A stretch of 64,000 nt of DNA, taken from assembly GCF_002245355.1 (NCBI RefSeq), contig NZ_NOWF01000007.1, forward strand, positions 124,001 to 188,000, written 5' to 3'. Shown here piece by piece: positions 46,009-55,500 of the stretch. Position 1 is the stretch's first letter, and each line of letters starts with the position of its first letter. Below the pieces are notes generated by a model. That model was given only the letters and a program-made list of their open reading frames with translations, was not told where the DNA came from and made no database searches. The DNA is from Paludifilum halophilum. GTDB taxonomy: Bacteria > Bacillota > Bacilli > Thermoactinomycetales > DSM-45169. The translations under genes were made by a program, and so were the position numbers.

Positions 46009-47142
46009 TTATCGAAGCGCTTGATCGAGGTCTTCCAATAAATCTTCCACATCTTCCACACCGACGGATACGCGGATCAATCCTTCAGTAATCCCCAATT
46101 CCTCCCGGCGCTCGTAGGGAATGGAGGCATGGGTCATACGGGCCGGTACCGAAATCAGGCTTTCTACCGCTCCGAGGCTTTCCGCCAGAGTAAAGTACCG
46201 GGTACGTTCCAACACTTGCTCCGCCCGCTCGGCACTGCCGACATCAAAGGAGATCATGCCGCCGAATCCCCGGGCTTGCCGGGAAGCCGTCTCATGGCCG
46301 GGATGATCCGTCAGGCCCGGATAATAAACGGAAGCGATGTCGCCCCGGCGAGCCAGCCATTCCGCCAATCGAGCCGCCGTAGCTTCATGCTGGCGCATCC
46401 GGAGTCCCAGGGTTTTCATCCCCCGCATCAACAACCAGGAATCATGAGGGGGTAAAATCCCGCCGATGGAGTTTTGCAGAAAATGCAACTCCTCCCCCAG
46501 ATCCTCATCTTTGACAGCGATCAGCCCTGCAACCACATCGCTGTGGCCTCCGAGATATTTCGTCGCACTGTGCACCACGATGTCCGCCCCCAAGTCGAGC
46601 GGATTTTGCCAATAGGGGGTGAGGAACGTATTGTCCACGATCAGATGCAGATTCTTTTCCCGGCAAATATCCGCCAACCCCTCGATATCCGTCACTTTGA
46701 GAAGCGGATTGCTCGGGGTTTCCATATAGACCGCCCGCGTATGAGGGCGAATCGCCTCTTTCACTTGATCCAACCGGCTGGTGTCCACATAGGTGGCCTC
46801 AATTCCCAAACGGTTAAACACACGGCTCAACACGCGGTAGGTCCCTCCGTAAATATCATCTCCCACGACCAAATGGTCCCCTTGACTGTACAAGGAGAGC
46901 ACCGTGGAGATTGCGGCCATTCCGGAGGAAAACGCCAGACCGCCGGTTCCGTTTTCCAGCTCGGCAATCAAGGCCTCCAGCGCGGCCCGGGTCGGATTGC
47001 CCGTACGGGAGTATTCATAGCCCTTATGTTTGCCGATGGCCTCTTGTCGGTAAGTGGAAACTTGGTAAATCGGTACACTGACAGCTCCCGTCTCCTCGTC
47101 GCCGAAAACGCCGCCGTGAATCAGTTTGGTATCGATTCGCAT
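46009..47142 (-). CDS. mccB: Cystathionine gamma-lyase / homocysteine gamma-lyase
   Basis: A 377-residue PLP enzyme of the Cys/Met metabolism family. The PLP lysine is in VVHSATKYLGGHSD, with phosphate-binding SSGMAAI and YSRTGNPTRAALE near the N-terminus. With MccA it forms the reverse transsulfuration route from homocysteine to cysteine. It lies 3 bp after mccA with GGGGGAG as ribosome site. Family members can also act as cystathionine gamma-synthase; context with mccA favours the lyase. Confidence 0.93.
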   Translation of the reverse strand: MRIDTKLIHGGVFGDEETGAVSVPIYQVSTYRQEAIGKHKGYEYSRTGNPTRAALEALIAELENGTGGLAFSSGMAAISTVLSLYSQGDHLVVGDDIYGGTYRVLSRVFNRLGIEATYVDTSRLDQVKEAIRPHTRAVYMETPSNPLLKVTDIEGLADICREKNLHLIVDNTFLTPYWQNPLDLGADIVVHSATKYLGGHSDVVAGLIAVKDEDLGEELHFLQNSIGGILPPHDSWLLMRGMKTLGLRMRQHEATAARLAEWLARRGDIASVYYPGLTDHPGHETASRQARGFGGMISFDVGSAERAEQVLERTRYFTLAESLGAVESLISVPARMTHASIPYERREELGITEGLIRVSVGVEDVEDLLEDLDQALR

Positions 47143-47145
47143 GCG

Positions 47146-48072
47146 TCACTCCCCCTCTCGGTAAATGTTTTGACTCAGATAGCGATCACTGCTGTCCGGA
47201 AAGACTACGACAATTCGGGTGCCGGGCCGGGCCGACTGCGCTTCCCGCAGAGCGGCACAAAAAGCCGCCCCCGAAGAGCTGGCCGCCAGCAATCCTTCCC
47301 GGCGGGACAATTCCCTGACCATCCGGAAGGCGTCATCGTCCCCAATCGTGTGAATGGCATCAAAATAAGATGAATCCATATAATCGGGCAAAAACTCCAT
47401 CCCGATTCCCTCCACTTTATGAGGACCCGGTTCGCCGCCCCCGATAATGGAGCCCTGGGGCTCTACGATGACCGTTTTCACATCCGGATTCTTTTCTTTC
47501 AAATATCGGGATACTCCCATAAAAGTGCCTCCGGAACCGGCTCCGGCCACAAAAATGTCCACCTGTCCGTCCATCTGCTCCCAGATCTCCGGACCCGTCC
47601 ACTGATAGTGGGCCTCCGGATTGGCCGGATTGCCAAACTGCTGCGGACAAAAGGAACCCTCGATTTCCTTTTCCAGCCTTTGCGCCTCGGCAATGGCCCC
47701 TTTCATTCCCTTATCTGTCGGTGTATGAACCACTTCGGCTCCCAGAGCCCGCATCAGCTCCTGTTTCTCCTCCGAGAAGCGCTCCGGAACCACAAAGATC
47801 ACCCGGTAACCGGTTCCAATAGCGGCCAAGGCCAGACCGATCCCGGTATTTCCCGCTGTCGGTTCGATAATCGTCCCGCCGGGTTTTAAACGACCTTTCT
47901 TTTCCGCATCTCGGATCAGAGCGACCCCCAGCCGGTCCTTCACGCTACCGCCGGGATTAAAGGATTCCAGTTTGGCATAGATCCGTACTCCCTCCGGCAG
48001 ATCAAAATCTTTGATCCGAACGATGGGAGTGGTACCGATTAAATCTTTTATATCCTCATAAACCTGCTTCAT
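47146..48072 (-). CDS. mccA: O-acetylserine-dependent cystathionine beta-synthase
   Basis: A 308-residue PLP enzyme of the cysteine synthase fold. The PLP lysine lies in FNPGGSVKDRLG. The segment IEPTAGNTGIGLA replaces the EATSGNTG of typical CysK and is characteristic of MccA-like proteins. The phosphate site is GAGSGGTFMG. It condenses O-acetylserine with homocysteine to cystathionine. First gene of the mccAB unit; no S-box or T-box leader is seen upstream. Confidence 0.9.
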   Translation of the reverse strand: MKQVYEDIKDLIGTTPIVRIKDFDLPEGVRIYAKLESFNPGGSVKDRLGVALIRDAEKKGRLKPGGTIIEPTAGNTGIGLALAAIGTGYRVIFVVPERFSEEKQELMRALGAEVVHTPTDKGMKGAIAEAQRLEKEIEGSFCPQQFGNPANPEAHYQWTGPEIWEQMDGQVDIFVAGAGSGGTFMGVSRYLKEKNPDVKTVIVEPQGSIIGGGEPGPHKVEGIGMEFLPDYMDSSYFDAIHTIGDDDAFRMVRELSRREGLLAASSSGAAFCAALREAQSARPGTRIVVVFPDSSDRYLSQNIYREGE

Positions 48073-48358
48073 GACCGTTTATCCCTCTTCCACCATCATA
48101 ATACCCTTCCTTGTACATGTTTATCTTACCATGAACGCGATCCCGTGGAAAATCAGCGGGAGGAATTCCGGAACCGCTTTTTCCGCAGGTACCGGGACAA
48201 TTCGGGGAAAATCTTATATAATGGGAATAAGAACCTTTCCGATATTGGATCCAAGCGATGGTTCATAACCGGATTGATTTGAATATCGAAAGTGTCTACA
48301 ATGTGTTTAGAGTCATAGGTTGTCATTGGGCACCCTTGGACGAAAGGAGTCATTTTCC
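48073..48358. promoter_or_regulatory. Divergent intergenic region mccA / nfu
   Basis: Carries both promoters. I see no SAM riboswitch, CymR-type palindrome or other clear regulatory element. Confidence 0.35.
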
Positions 48359-48580
48359 ATGGAAGAGCAAGTGCAGGAAGTATTAGATAAACTGCGTCCC
48401 TTTATTCAACGGGACGGCGGAGATGTGGAACTGGTCGAAGTGGAAGAGGGCATTGTTCGGGTTCGGCTTCTCGGAGCCTGCGGAAGCTGCCCCAGCTCCA
48501 CCATCACCCTGAAAGCCGGGATCGAGCGCGCTTTGATGGAAGAAGTCCCCGGAATCACCGAAGTAGAGCAAGTCATGTAA
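48359..48580 (+). CDS. yutI: NfuA/NifU C-terminal-domain Fe-S scaffold (YutI-like)
   Basis: A 73-residue protein consisting of the NifU C-terminal domain only. The cluster-binding CxxC is in [16 protein letters not shown], after the typical [19 protein letters not shown]. It transfers Fe-S clusters in the cytoplasm. The ATG at 48359 follows AAAGGAG. It resembles Bacillus YutI and lies in the same kind of neighbourhood as erpA/yutM. Confidence 0.94.
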   Translation: MEEQVQEVLDKLRPFIQRDGGDVELVEVEEGIVRVRLLGACGSCPSSTITLKAGIERALMEEVPGITEVEQVM

Positions 48581-48610
48581 ACCGAGTCGTAAGCCGGTCT
48601 CGATCATAAA

Positions 48611-48646
48611 AAGCCGTCTTCTTTTTGAAACAGACGGCTTTTTTGT
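48611..48646 (+). terminator. Terminator of nfu
   Basis: Stem AAGCCGTCT/AGACGGCTT with a 12-nt loop, followed by TTTTTGTTT. Confidence 0.85.
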
Positions 48647-48673
48647 TTGCGCTTTTTCACTGCGGACGGCCCA

Positions 48674-48710
48674 TCAAAAAGCCCCCCGCCGTAAGCGGGG
48701 GGCTTTTTGA
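48674..48710. terminator. Strong bidirectional hairpin
   Basis: A perfect 16-bp GC-rich palindrome (TCAAAAAGCCCCCCGC and complement) with a 5-nt loop and T-runs on both sides. Confidence 0.88.
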
Positions 48711-48850
48711 TCCTAAGGCCCAAGTTGGGCAGGGTGGTAGGCCGTCTTAGATCCTTTGCGTGAGCATGTAAAGATCAAAGTGGCCTGAAAGGGGCACTCG
48801 GAACCCCATGGATGATAACGCTTACCCAAAAAATGGGTAAGATTATTCAG
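48711..48850. ncRNA. Candidate structured RNA or structured intergenic element
   Basis: This non-coding stretch between two terminator-like hairpins can form several stems on the plus strand: CTAAGGCC/GGCC..CTTAG, GCCC/GGGC, GATC.TTT/AAAGATC, GTGG.../...GGCAC, and finally CTTACCC/GGGTAAG. I cannot match it to a known RNA family. It lies downstream of both flanking genes, so it is not an ordinary leader. Confidence 0.3.
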
Positions 48851-49856
48851 CCTTGTTTTCCTCTTCTTTTTTTAAGGATTCCTCCTGGTACAGATGACAG
48901 GAGACCCAATGCAAGGGACGAACTTCCCGCCACTTGGGTGCCTCCTGGGCGCAAACATCCATCGCCTTGGGACAACGGGTACGGAAGCGGCACCCGCTCG
49001 GAGGATCAATCGGACTGGGTACGTCCCCCTTCAGGATAATCCGCTCCCCGCTCTCTTTCGAATCGGGATCGGGAATCGGCACAGCGGACAGGAGAGCTTC
49101 CGTATAGGGATGCAACGGATTGTCGTAAAGTTCCTGACTCTCCGCCAACTCCACCAGGTTCCCCAAATACATGACACCGATCCGATCGCTGATATACTTC
49201 ACCATCGATAAATCATGGGCGATAAAGAGATAGGTCAATCCCTTTTCGCGTTGCAATTTCTTCATCAGATTGACCACTTGCGCCTGAATCGACACATCCA
49301 GGGCCGAAATCGGTTCATCGGCAATAATAAAGTCAGGATCGACCGCGAGAGCGCGGGCAATTCCGATCCGCTGCCGCTGACCGCCGGAAAACTCATGCGG
49401 GAAACGATCGGCGTGTTCCTCATTGAGGCCGACGGTTTTCAACAGATCGATCACCTTTTCCCGACGCTCTTGACCCTTGGCCATTTTGTGGATATCCAGC
49501 CCTTCGGCAATGATATCCCCCACCGTCATTCGGGGATTCAGGGAGGCGTAGGGATCCTGGAAAATCATTTGCATTTCCCGGTTGAATTGTTTCAGTTTTT
49601 CCCCTTTAAGATCCCGAGTGCTTTGTCCTTTAAACTTGATCTCACCGTCCGTGGCCTCGTACAAACGGATAATGGTGCGCCCTACAGTGGACTTTCCACA
49701 ACCGGATTCTCCGACCAATCCCAGGGTCTCTCCCCGATACACGTGAAAGGAGATGTTATCCACCGCTTGGACCACTTGACCCCGACCCATGGTAAAATGC
49801 TTCTTCACCTGATCCAATTCGAGAATTTTTTCAACCTTCGGCTCTGCAACACTCAT
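48843..49856 (-). CDS. oppF: Oligopeptide ABC transporter ATPase OppF
   Basis: A 337-residue ATPase. Walker A is GESGCGKST, the ABC signature is [15 protein letters not shown], Walker B is FIIADEP and the switch histidine is in IAHDLS. The C-terminal extension [15 protein letters not shown] supplies the cysteines of the oligopeptide ATPase Fe-S/zinc motif. The ATG at 49854-49856 follows GGAGGAGG and overlaps the oppD stop. It powers import of peptides with OppA-D. Confidence 0.95.
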   Translation of the reverse strand: MSVAEPKVEKILELDQVKKHFTMGRGQVVQAVDNISFHVYRGETLGLVGESGCGKSTVGRTIIRLYEATDGEIKFKGQSTRDLKGEKLKQFNREMQMIFQDPYASLNPRMTVGDIIAEGLDIHKMAKGQERREKVIDLLKTVGLNEEHADRFPHEFSGGQRQRIGIARALAVDPDFIIADEPISALDVSIQAQVVNLMKKLQREKGLTYLFIAHDLSMVKYISDRIGVMYLGNLVELAESQELYDNPLHPYTEALLSAVPIPDPDSKESGERIILKGDVPSPIDPPSGCRFRTRCPKAMDVCAQEAPKWREVRPLHWVSCHLYQEESLKKEEENKAE

Positions 49857-50881
49857 TGGGAACCTCCTCCTACCCATTCATTTGGTGGTGTAACCGCAGG
49901 CGACATCGGATGCTCCAACCAGCAAGCCGTACGGTGGAAACCGGAAATCTCTGTGGTTTCCGGCATTTGCGTTTTACAGATTTTCATCGCATATTGACAC
50001 CGTCCGGCAAAGGGACACCCTTGCGGCGGTTGCAGCAGATCCGGCGGAGTACCCGGAATCGGACGGAGAGTTTCCCTGCTGGATAAGTCCAGCCGAGGAA
50101 CCGATCCCATCAACCCCCAGGTATAGGGATGGCGGGGCCGGTTGAAGATCTCTTCCACCGTCCCCGTTTCCACGACCTTGCCGGCATACATGACCGCCAC
50201 CCGGTCCGCTGTTTCAGCAACGACACCCAAATCGTGCGTGATGAGAATAATCGATGTATCCAACTGCTTTTTCAAATCGTTCATCCGGTTAAGGATTTGC
50301 GCCTGAATCGTCACATCCAACGCCGTCGTCGGTTCATCAGCGATCAACAATTTGGGGGCGCAGGCCAAGGCAATGGCGATCATCGCCCGCTGACGCATCC
50401 CCCCGGAAAAATGGTGCGGGTACTGGTTCATCCTCGACTCGGGACTGGGGATTCCCACCAGACGGAGCATCTCCACAGCCTTTTGTCGGGCCTCTGCCTT
50501 GCCCAGCCGCTGGTGCTTCTCCAACCCCTCCGTAATCTGACGGCCGACCGTCATCGTCGGGTTTAACGAGGTCATCGGATCTTGGAAGATCATGGCAATT
50601 TCTTTTCCCCGCACCTTCTCCATCTGTTTCTCAGAAAAACGGGTCAAATCCCGTCCTTCAAACAAGATTTCACCGGATCGAATCTTTCCCGGCGGCTGAG
50701 GAATCAAACCCATGATACTTTGGGAGGTAACACTTTTCCCGCAGCCTGATTCCCCCACAATCGCCAGGGTTTCCCCTTTTTTCACCTGGAAATCAACGCC
50801 TCGGACCGATTGAACCTCCCCGTTGTAAGTGTGAAAGGAAACATGTAAATCTCGTACTTCCAACAAATTTTCTTCACTCAT
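49853..50881 (-). CDS. oppD: Oligopeptide ABC transporter ATPase OppD
   Basis: A 342-residue ATPase with Walker [10 protein letters not shown], signature [15 protein letters not shown], Walker B LLIADEP and switch ITHDLG. The C-terminal motif [15 protein letters not shown] is present. The ATG at 50879-50881 follows GAGGAGGG; a longer frame overlapping oppC is rejected. It overlaps oppF by 4 bp. Confidence 0.95.
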   Translation of the reverse strand: MSEENLLEVRDLHVSFHTYNGEVQSVRGVDFQVKKGETLAIVGESGCGKSVTSQSIMGLIPQPPGKIRSGEILFEGRDLTRFSEKQMEKVRGKEIAMIFQDPMTSLNPTMTVGRQITEGLEKHQRLGKAEARQKAVEMLRLVGIPSPESRMNQYPHHFSGGMRQRAMIAIALACAPKLLIADEPTTALDVTIQAQILNRMNDLKKQLDTSIILITHDLGVVAETADRVAVMYAGKVVETGTVEEIFNRPRHPYTWGLMGSVPRLDLSSRETLRPIPGTPPDLLQPPQGCPFAGRCQYAMKICKTQMPETTEISGFHRTACWLEHPMSPAVTPPNEWVGGGSQ

Positions 50882-50897
50882 ACCAATCCCTCCTCTC

Positions 50898-51830
50898 TCA
50901 TCGGCGCAATTTCGGATCCAACGCGTCCCGCAATCCATCGCCAACCAGGTTAAAACTGAACATCAACAAAGATAAAACCGCCGCTGGGTAAAAGATTTGG
51001 TAAGGGAAAAGGCGGAGCATTTCAAAGCCGTCGTTGATCAACACGCCCAAGCTGGCTTGCGGAGGGCGAATCCCCAGACCGATAAAGCCGAGAAATGCCT
51101 CAAAAAAGATCGCTGTCGGAATGGTAAACATAATGGTGACAATCACCGCACTCAACACATTGGGGAACATATGCTTCAACAACAGGCGGCCATGGCTGGC
51201 CCCCAGGCTGCGGGCGGCCAAAACATACTCCTGGTTTTTCGCTTTCAGGATCTGCCCGCGTACTATACGGGCCATCGCTACCCAGCCTGTAATCGACATC
51301 GCCAATGCGATGGCGAAAATGCCTCGATCCAACCATATAAGGAGGAGAATCATCATAATCAGATTGGGTATGCCGTATAAAACCTCGATAATTCGCTGCA
51401 TCCAGTTGTCCACTTTTCCTCCGCAATACCCGGAGATACATCCGTACGGAACGCCGATGATCAAATCGATCGCCGCCGCCAAAAAGGCGATGATCAGAGA
51501 GATGCCGGCACCGTACCAAATTCGGGTCCACAAGTCCCTCCCGAACTTATCCGTACCCAACCAATGATCGCCGGCAAATATCTGGTTGGTTGCGCTATAA
51601 TCCTGTTCGGAATAGGAATATGAGTTCATGAGCGGCCCGACGATCGCCATCACACCGATCGCCAAAATCAGGAGCATTCCGATTAACGCCCCTTTGTTGC
51701 TGCGGAACCGAAACCAGACATCTTGCCAAAAACTGACCCTCGTCCCCCGAAGCGCCTCTTGTTCATTCACGTCGGAATCGACGGGTTCAAACATCTCCGG
51801 GGTGAGATTTTCCGTTGATGATGACGCCAT
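50898..51830 (-). CDS. oppC: Oligopeptide ABC transporter permease OppC
   Basis: A 310-residue permease. An N-terminal cytoplasmic tail and the OppC-N helix are followed by the periplasmic-type segment HWLGTDKFGRDLWTR and five further helices. The EAA loop is in EYVLAARSLGASHGRLLLKH. AAGGAGTGA precedes the ATG. It partners OppB and is followed 16 bp later by oppD. Confidence 0.95.
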   Translation of the reverse strand: MASSSTENLTPEMFEPVDSDVNEQEALRGTRVSFWQDVWFRFRSNKGALIGMLLILAIGVMAIVGPLMNSYSYSEQDYSATNQIFAGDHWLGTDKFGRDLWTRIWYGAGISLIIAFLAAAIDLIIGVPYGCISGYCGGKVDNWMQRIIEVLYGIPNLIMMILLLIWLDRGIFAIALAMSITGWVAMARIVRGQILKAKNQEYVLAARSLGASHGRLLLKHMFPNVLSAVIVTIMFTIPTAIFFEAFLGFIGLGIRPPQASLGVLINDGFEMLRLFPYQIFYPAAVLSLLMFSFNLVGDGLRDALDPKLRR

Positions 51831-51836
51831 TTCCGA

Positions 51837-52766
51837 TCACTCCTTCCCGTCCGCCAGGCGAATGCGGGGATCAATCATGCCGTACAACAGATCGACGATA
51901 AACATACTGAGGACGATCAGGGCGCCGTAAAAGATGGTGACACCCATGATAGCCGTGTAATCGTTCACCTTGATCGAATTGACGAACATCCATCCCATCC
52001 CCGGGACCGAAAAGATTTTTTCCACGACCAAAGAACCGGTAATCAACTGAACCGTGAGCGGTCCCAAAACCGTGACTGCGGGGATGAGCGCATTGCGAAG
52101 GGCATGGCGCGTCACTGTTGTGGAACGGCTCAACCCTTTCGCCTTGGCGGTTTTCATATAATCCTGACCCAGAACTTCCAGGAGCTCCGTACGGATATAA
52201 CGGGAGATAGTAGCGATCACCAAAAAGGACAAAGCCAAAGAAGGAAGAATGGAATGGGCGAATGACCCCCACAAGCCCGGAGGTAAAATCCCCCACTTTA
52301 CTCCGACAAAATAAGATAACAGAGCCGCCATCACAAAGCTGGGCACGGAAATACCCAGTACCGCGATGACCGTCGTAGCGTTATCCATCCAGGTTCCCTG
52401 CTTCAACGCAGCAATACAACCCAGGAAAAGACCGAACAACGTCCCGAACACAATGGCTTGAATCCCCAACTGCAACGAGGCGGGGAATCCCTCCATGATC
52501 AAACTCGTCACACTGCGGCCGTTATACTGGAAAGAGGCTCCGAGATCTCCCGTCATCAAGTTCCCCAAGTACTGAAGATATTGTACGGGCACTGGCTGAT
52601 CCAGCCCGTACTGTTTCAAAATCGCTTCCTTGATTTCGGGTGGGATTTTGTGCTCATTCTTCAGGGGAGATCCCGGAAGATTATGCATGAGGAAAAAGGT
52701 TACGGTAATGATAACCCAGATGGTAATCAGCATGTAAATTAGACGTTGGATAATATATCGCCCCAC
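51837..52766 (-). CDS. oppB: Oligopeptide ABC transporter permease OppB
   Basis: About 309 residues with six membrane segments. The EAA loop is in DYMKTAKAKGLSRSTTVTRH, and the C-terminus has VEKIFSVPGMGWMFVNSI, typical for OppB/DppB. The GTG at 52764-52766 (reading MGRYIIQRLIYML) is favoured because AAAGGGGA lies 9 nt upstream; a GTG three codons earlier abuts the ribosome site. It is separated from oppA by 350 bp containing hairpins. Confidence 0.93.
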   Translation of the reverse strand: MGRYIIQRLIYMLITIWVIITVTFFLMHNLPGSPLKNEHKIPPEIKEAILKQYGLDQPVPVQYLQYLGNLMTGDLGASFQYNGRSVTSLIMEGFPASLQLGIQAIVFGTLFGLFLGCIAALKQGTWMDNATTVIAVLGISVPSFVMAALLSYFVGVKWGILPPGLWGSFAHSILPSLALSFLVIATISRYIRTELLEVLGQDYMKTAKAKGLSRSTTVTRHALRNALIPAVTVLGPLTVQLITGSLVVEKIFSVPGMGWMFVNSIKVNDYTAIMGVTIFYGALIVLSMFIVDLLYGMIDPRIRLADGKE

Positions 52767-52775
52767 AAATTTCAC

Positions 52776-53124
52776 TCCCCTTTCTCAAAAGAATCAAAAC
52801 TAACAGAGACAGCACACAGAAGGTATATGTCCCGAACCGGGCATATACCTTCGACAGCTTCTATCGCGGCAAAACTGTCTCCCCTGCTTTCCCACTTCGA
52901 CAGTGTGGACCTGTGCACTTGAGGAAAACGTTGAAATCTAAATGTCCGTTCCTCATGGACTACCATTCGACTTGTTTCGTCAAAATCCTTCCCGAATCCC
53001 TGATTTCAAATGATTCATTCGGTTTATAAAACGACGTCACGCCAATGATTTAAAAAAGCGAGGAGAAGGATGGAAAGGTATCCGCCGATGGGCGGATACC
53101 TTTCCAGAAGAGCGTACAGTTCTT
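52776..53124 (-). other. oppA-oppB intercistronic region with two stem-loops
   Basis: A strong hairpin GGAAAGGTATCCGCC/GGCGGATACCTTTCC (53078-53106) follows oppA, and another, AAGGTATATG/CATATACCTT (about 52821-52850), precedes oppB. Neither has a T-run. They could stabilise the oppA mRNA and lower expression of oppBCDF, a known arrangement for binding-protein genes. The middle part holds no recognised feature. Confidence 0.6.
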
Positions 53125-54756
53125 TTATTTTTCCCCTTTCCCCTTCAGATAGGCCCATTTCAAGCTCAGTTCAGCACCGATCGGGTGACGGACGACATCT
53201 TTGACGTACTGCTTCTGCAGGTAAGCCTTCCCTGCATAATAAATCGGCGCCAATGCCGCTTCCTCCAATACGATCTTTTCTGCCCCGACCATGTCCGCAC
53301 TCCGCTTGTCATAGTCCGAATTACCCCTCGATTTCTCAATCAGCTGATCATATTTCTTGTTTTCCCAGAAGCCGACATTGATCGGGTGATCGGAAGAGAA
53401 GATCTCCAGGAACGACATCGGGTCGTTGTAATCCGCTTTCCAGCCCGCCAGCGTGACCACAAAGTCTCCATTGTCCTCCCGATCGATCTTTTGTTTCATC
53501 GGCTGAGGATCAATCTTGACATCCATGCCCAGGTTGATCTTCAACTGCTCTTGGATGTAGACAGCGGCTTGTTTCCGGTGATCGTCATAACTCAGCAGGG
53601 TGAGCGTCGGTTTTTCAGTGAATTCCAGCTCGTCCATCCCTTCCTTGAGCAGACGCTTCGCTTCCGACGGATTGTATTGATGCCCTTTGGTCCCTTCTTT
53701 GCGGAAAATCTTGTTGTCACTGCTGTAGATCGTGGGCGGAACAAGAGCATAGGCCGGCTTGGATCCGTTTTTCAACACTTCTTTGATCAGGGTTTCCCGG
53801 TCGATCGCGTAGCTGATCGCCTTACGCACTTTTTCATTGGACAGGAATTCATTTTTCGTATTGAACTGGAGAAAGTAATTTCTCGATTGAGTGACCGGCG
53901 TGTATTCCGCACTTTTCTTGAACGCATCCGCCAAGGCACTGTCGAGCTCGGTAATGTCAGTCTGATCGGACGTGTACAGGTTCACCCCTGTGGAGGAGTC
54001 TTTGACGATATTCATAGTGACATCCGTCAGCTTGACAGCGTTGCGATCCCAGTAGGTCTCACTCTTTTTGAGATTCAGCTCTTGCTCGTGCTGCCACTTG
54101 GACAAGTCGAAGGGACCGTTATAGACCATTTTGTCCACTTCTTGAGCGTATTTTTTCCCATGCTTCTCTACGATGTCCTTCCGCTGCGGCATATAAGTGA
54201 CAAAAGAAGTCAAACTCAGAAAATAGGAAGTCGGCTCCTCCAGTTCCACTTTGAGGGTCTTTTCGTCAACGGCTTCAACTCCCACCTTGTCGGCGGAAAC
54301 ATCACCGCTGTTGTACGCCTCAGCGTTTTTGACCGGAAACAGGATATTGGCATACTCGGATGCTGTCTTCGGGTTGAGAGCCCGTTTCCAGGCGTACTCG
54401 AAATCCTGGGCCCGGACCGGTTCCTCATCGCTCCACTTCGCTTCACGCAGGTTAAAAATATAGGTTTTCTTATCTTCGCTGATATCCACGCCGCTGGCGA
54501 TGGCGGGCTCCGGCTTGTTATCCTTGTCCAGCCGGTACAATCCTTCCTTCACATTGTTCAAAATATCGAAGGACATCACGTCTGTCGCTTTGGCGGAGTC
54601 CATGGTGGGCGGCTCTCCGGGAATCGTCATACTCAGCTTCTGGACCTTATCGGCACCCGAATCTTCCCCACTGCCGGACTGAACGCCGCCGCAGGCTGAC
54701 AGAACCAAACTGAACGACAGCAGAAATGCCGTAACGACACGGAATCTCTTGTTCAT
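53125..54756 (-). CDS. oppA: Oligopeptide-binding lipoprotein OppA
   Basis: A 543-residue family 5 extracellular solute-binding protein. The signal peptide ends with the lipobox VLSAC (Cys22). The domain carries typical features such as EPPTMDSAKATD, the SBP_bac_5-like VRKAISYAIDRETLI and AGWKADYNDPMSFLEIF. It captures peptides at the cell surface for OppBCDF. It is the first gene of the operon, transcribed on the minus strand. Confidence 0.96.
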   Translation of the reverse strand: MNKRFRVVTAFLLSFSLVLSACGGVQSGSGEDSGADKVQKLSMTIPGEPPTMDSAKATDVMSFDILNNVKEGLYRLDKDNKPEPAIASGVDISEDKKTYIFNLREAKWSDEEPVRAQDFEYAWKRALNPKTASEYANILFPVKNAEAYNSGDVSADKVGVEAVDEKTLKVELEEPTSYFLSLTSFVTYMPQRKDIVEKHGKKYAQEVDKMVYNGPFDLSKWQHEQELNLKKSETYWDRNAVKLTDVTMNIVKDSSTGVNLYTSDQTDITELDSALADAFKKSAEYTPVTQSRNYFLQFNTKNEFLSNEKVRKAISYAIDRETLIKEVLKNGSKPAYALVPPTIYSSDNKIFRKEGTKGHQYNPSEAKRLLKEGMDELEFTEKPTLTLLSYDDHRKQAAVYIQEQLKINLGMDVKIDPQPMKQKIDREDNGDFVVTLAGWKADYNDPMSFLEIFSSDHPINVGFWENKKYDQLIEKSRGNSDYDKRSADMVGAEKIVLEEAALAPIYYAGKAYLQKQYVKDVVRHPIGAELSLKWAYLKGKGEK

Positions 54757-55057
54757 CCGTTTGCCCCCTAATCATGTTTGAATTTTTCTTTTTTCACCCC
54801 CGACCTGAATAGTGAAAAAATGACATCAATTGCAAGGCTCTCTTCGTTGGTAACGACGAAGCCTTGTTCATTATAAATGAATTCAGGCGGGCAGAAAAGA
54901 GCTTCGGGACTCCTTTACCGTGAAAAATCTCAGGCATAAATTCCGCCGAACAAAAGATTGCACCCCTGCGACGGTTTCGGTACACTGAACAAGGATCCGC
55001 GGCAGCCGCCGCCGGACAGGGAATCCGTTGCCTTTTTGAGAGGGAGGCCGACTACCG
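54757..55057. promoter_or_regulatory. oppA upstream region with a long stem-loop
   Basis: On the minus strand CAAGGCTTCGT pairs with ACGAAG..GCCTTG (about 54832-54865), followed after some nt by TTTTTT at 54794-54800. This could be an attenuator or the end of a short transcript. No T-box consensus is visible. The region also holds the divergent promoter for the DUF3899 gene. Confidence 0.35.
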
Positions 55058-55435
55058 ATGTTAAAAAACCGCACCCTGTGGTGCTTCGTCCTGATTCTGA
55101 TCAGTTTGGGAGCAACCTATGCTCTGGCACGAGGCCAATGGGTAGAATGGATTAATCACCTGTTTACAGCAGGAATCATCCTGCTGGTGATCGCCGGTTC
55201 CTATACGGTGATCCGTGGCGGCTTTTTTAACGTTTTTGCCCGAGGATTGAAACAGTTGAAGCCCACCGGCCGATCCCGAAGCGAATACGGCTTTGAAGAG
55301 CCCCTGGACGGCACCGGAAAAGAGGAAAGGGATCGACAAAGAAAGCGTCAGGCGAAATCCGTCGCCTTCGTCTGTCTGATCGTCGGACTGGCGGATACGG
55401 CACTGTCTTATGTGTTAATATGGTTATTATTGTAA
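55058..55435 (+). CDS. DUF3899-like membrane protein
   Basis: A 125-residue protein with two N-terminal helices, a basic cytoplasmic middle (LKQLKPTGRSRSEYGFEEPL) and one C-terminal helix. The IRGGFFNVFARGLKQL segment after helix two resembles DUF3899 proteins of Firmicutes. GAGAGGGAGG precedes the ATG. The function is unknown. Confidence 0.65.
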   Translation: MLKNRTLWCFVLILISLGATYALARGQWVEWINHLFTAGIILLVIAGSYTVIRGGFFNVFARGLKQLKPTGRSRSEYGFEEPLDGTGKEERDRQRKRQAKSVAFVCLIVGLADTALSYVLIWLLL

Positions 55436-55456
55436 TTTTCAGCTGATCGATTCATA

Positions 55457-55494
55457 ATCAAAGCCCTGTACGCCGACGCGTACAGGGCTTTGAT
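55457..55494. terminator. Bidirectional terminator
   Basis: A 17-bp perfect stem (ATCAAAGCCCTGTACGC and complement) with a 4-nt loop between convergent genes. Confidence 0.9.
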
Positions 55495-55500
55495 TTCGTT

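Noticed and set aside
48153..48353. 66-codon minus-strand frame upstream of mccA
   Set aside because: It crosses the nfu promoter region and has no ribosome site or recognisable motif.
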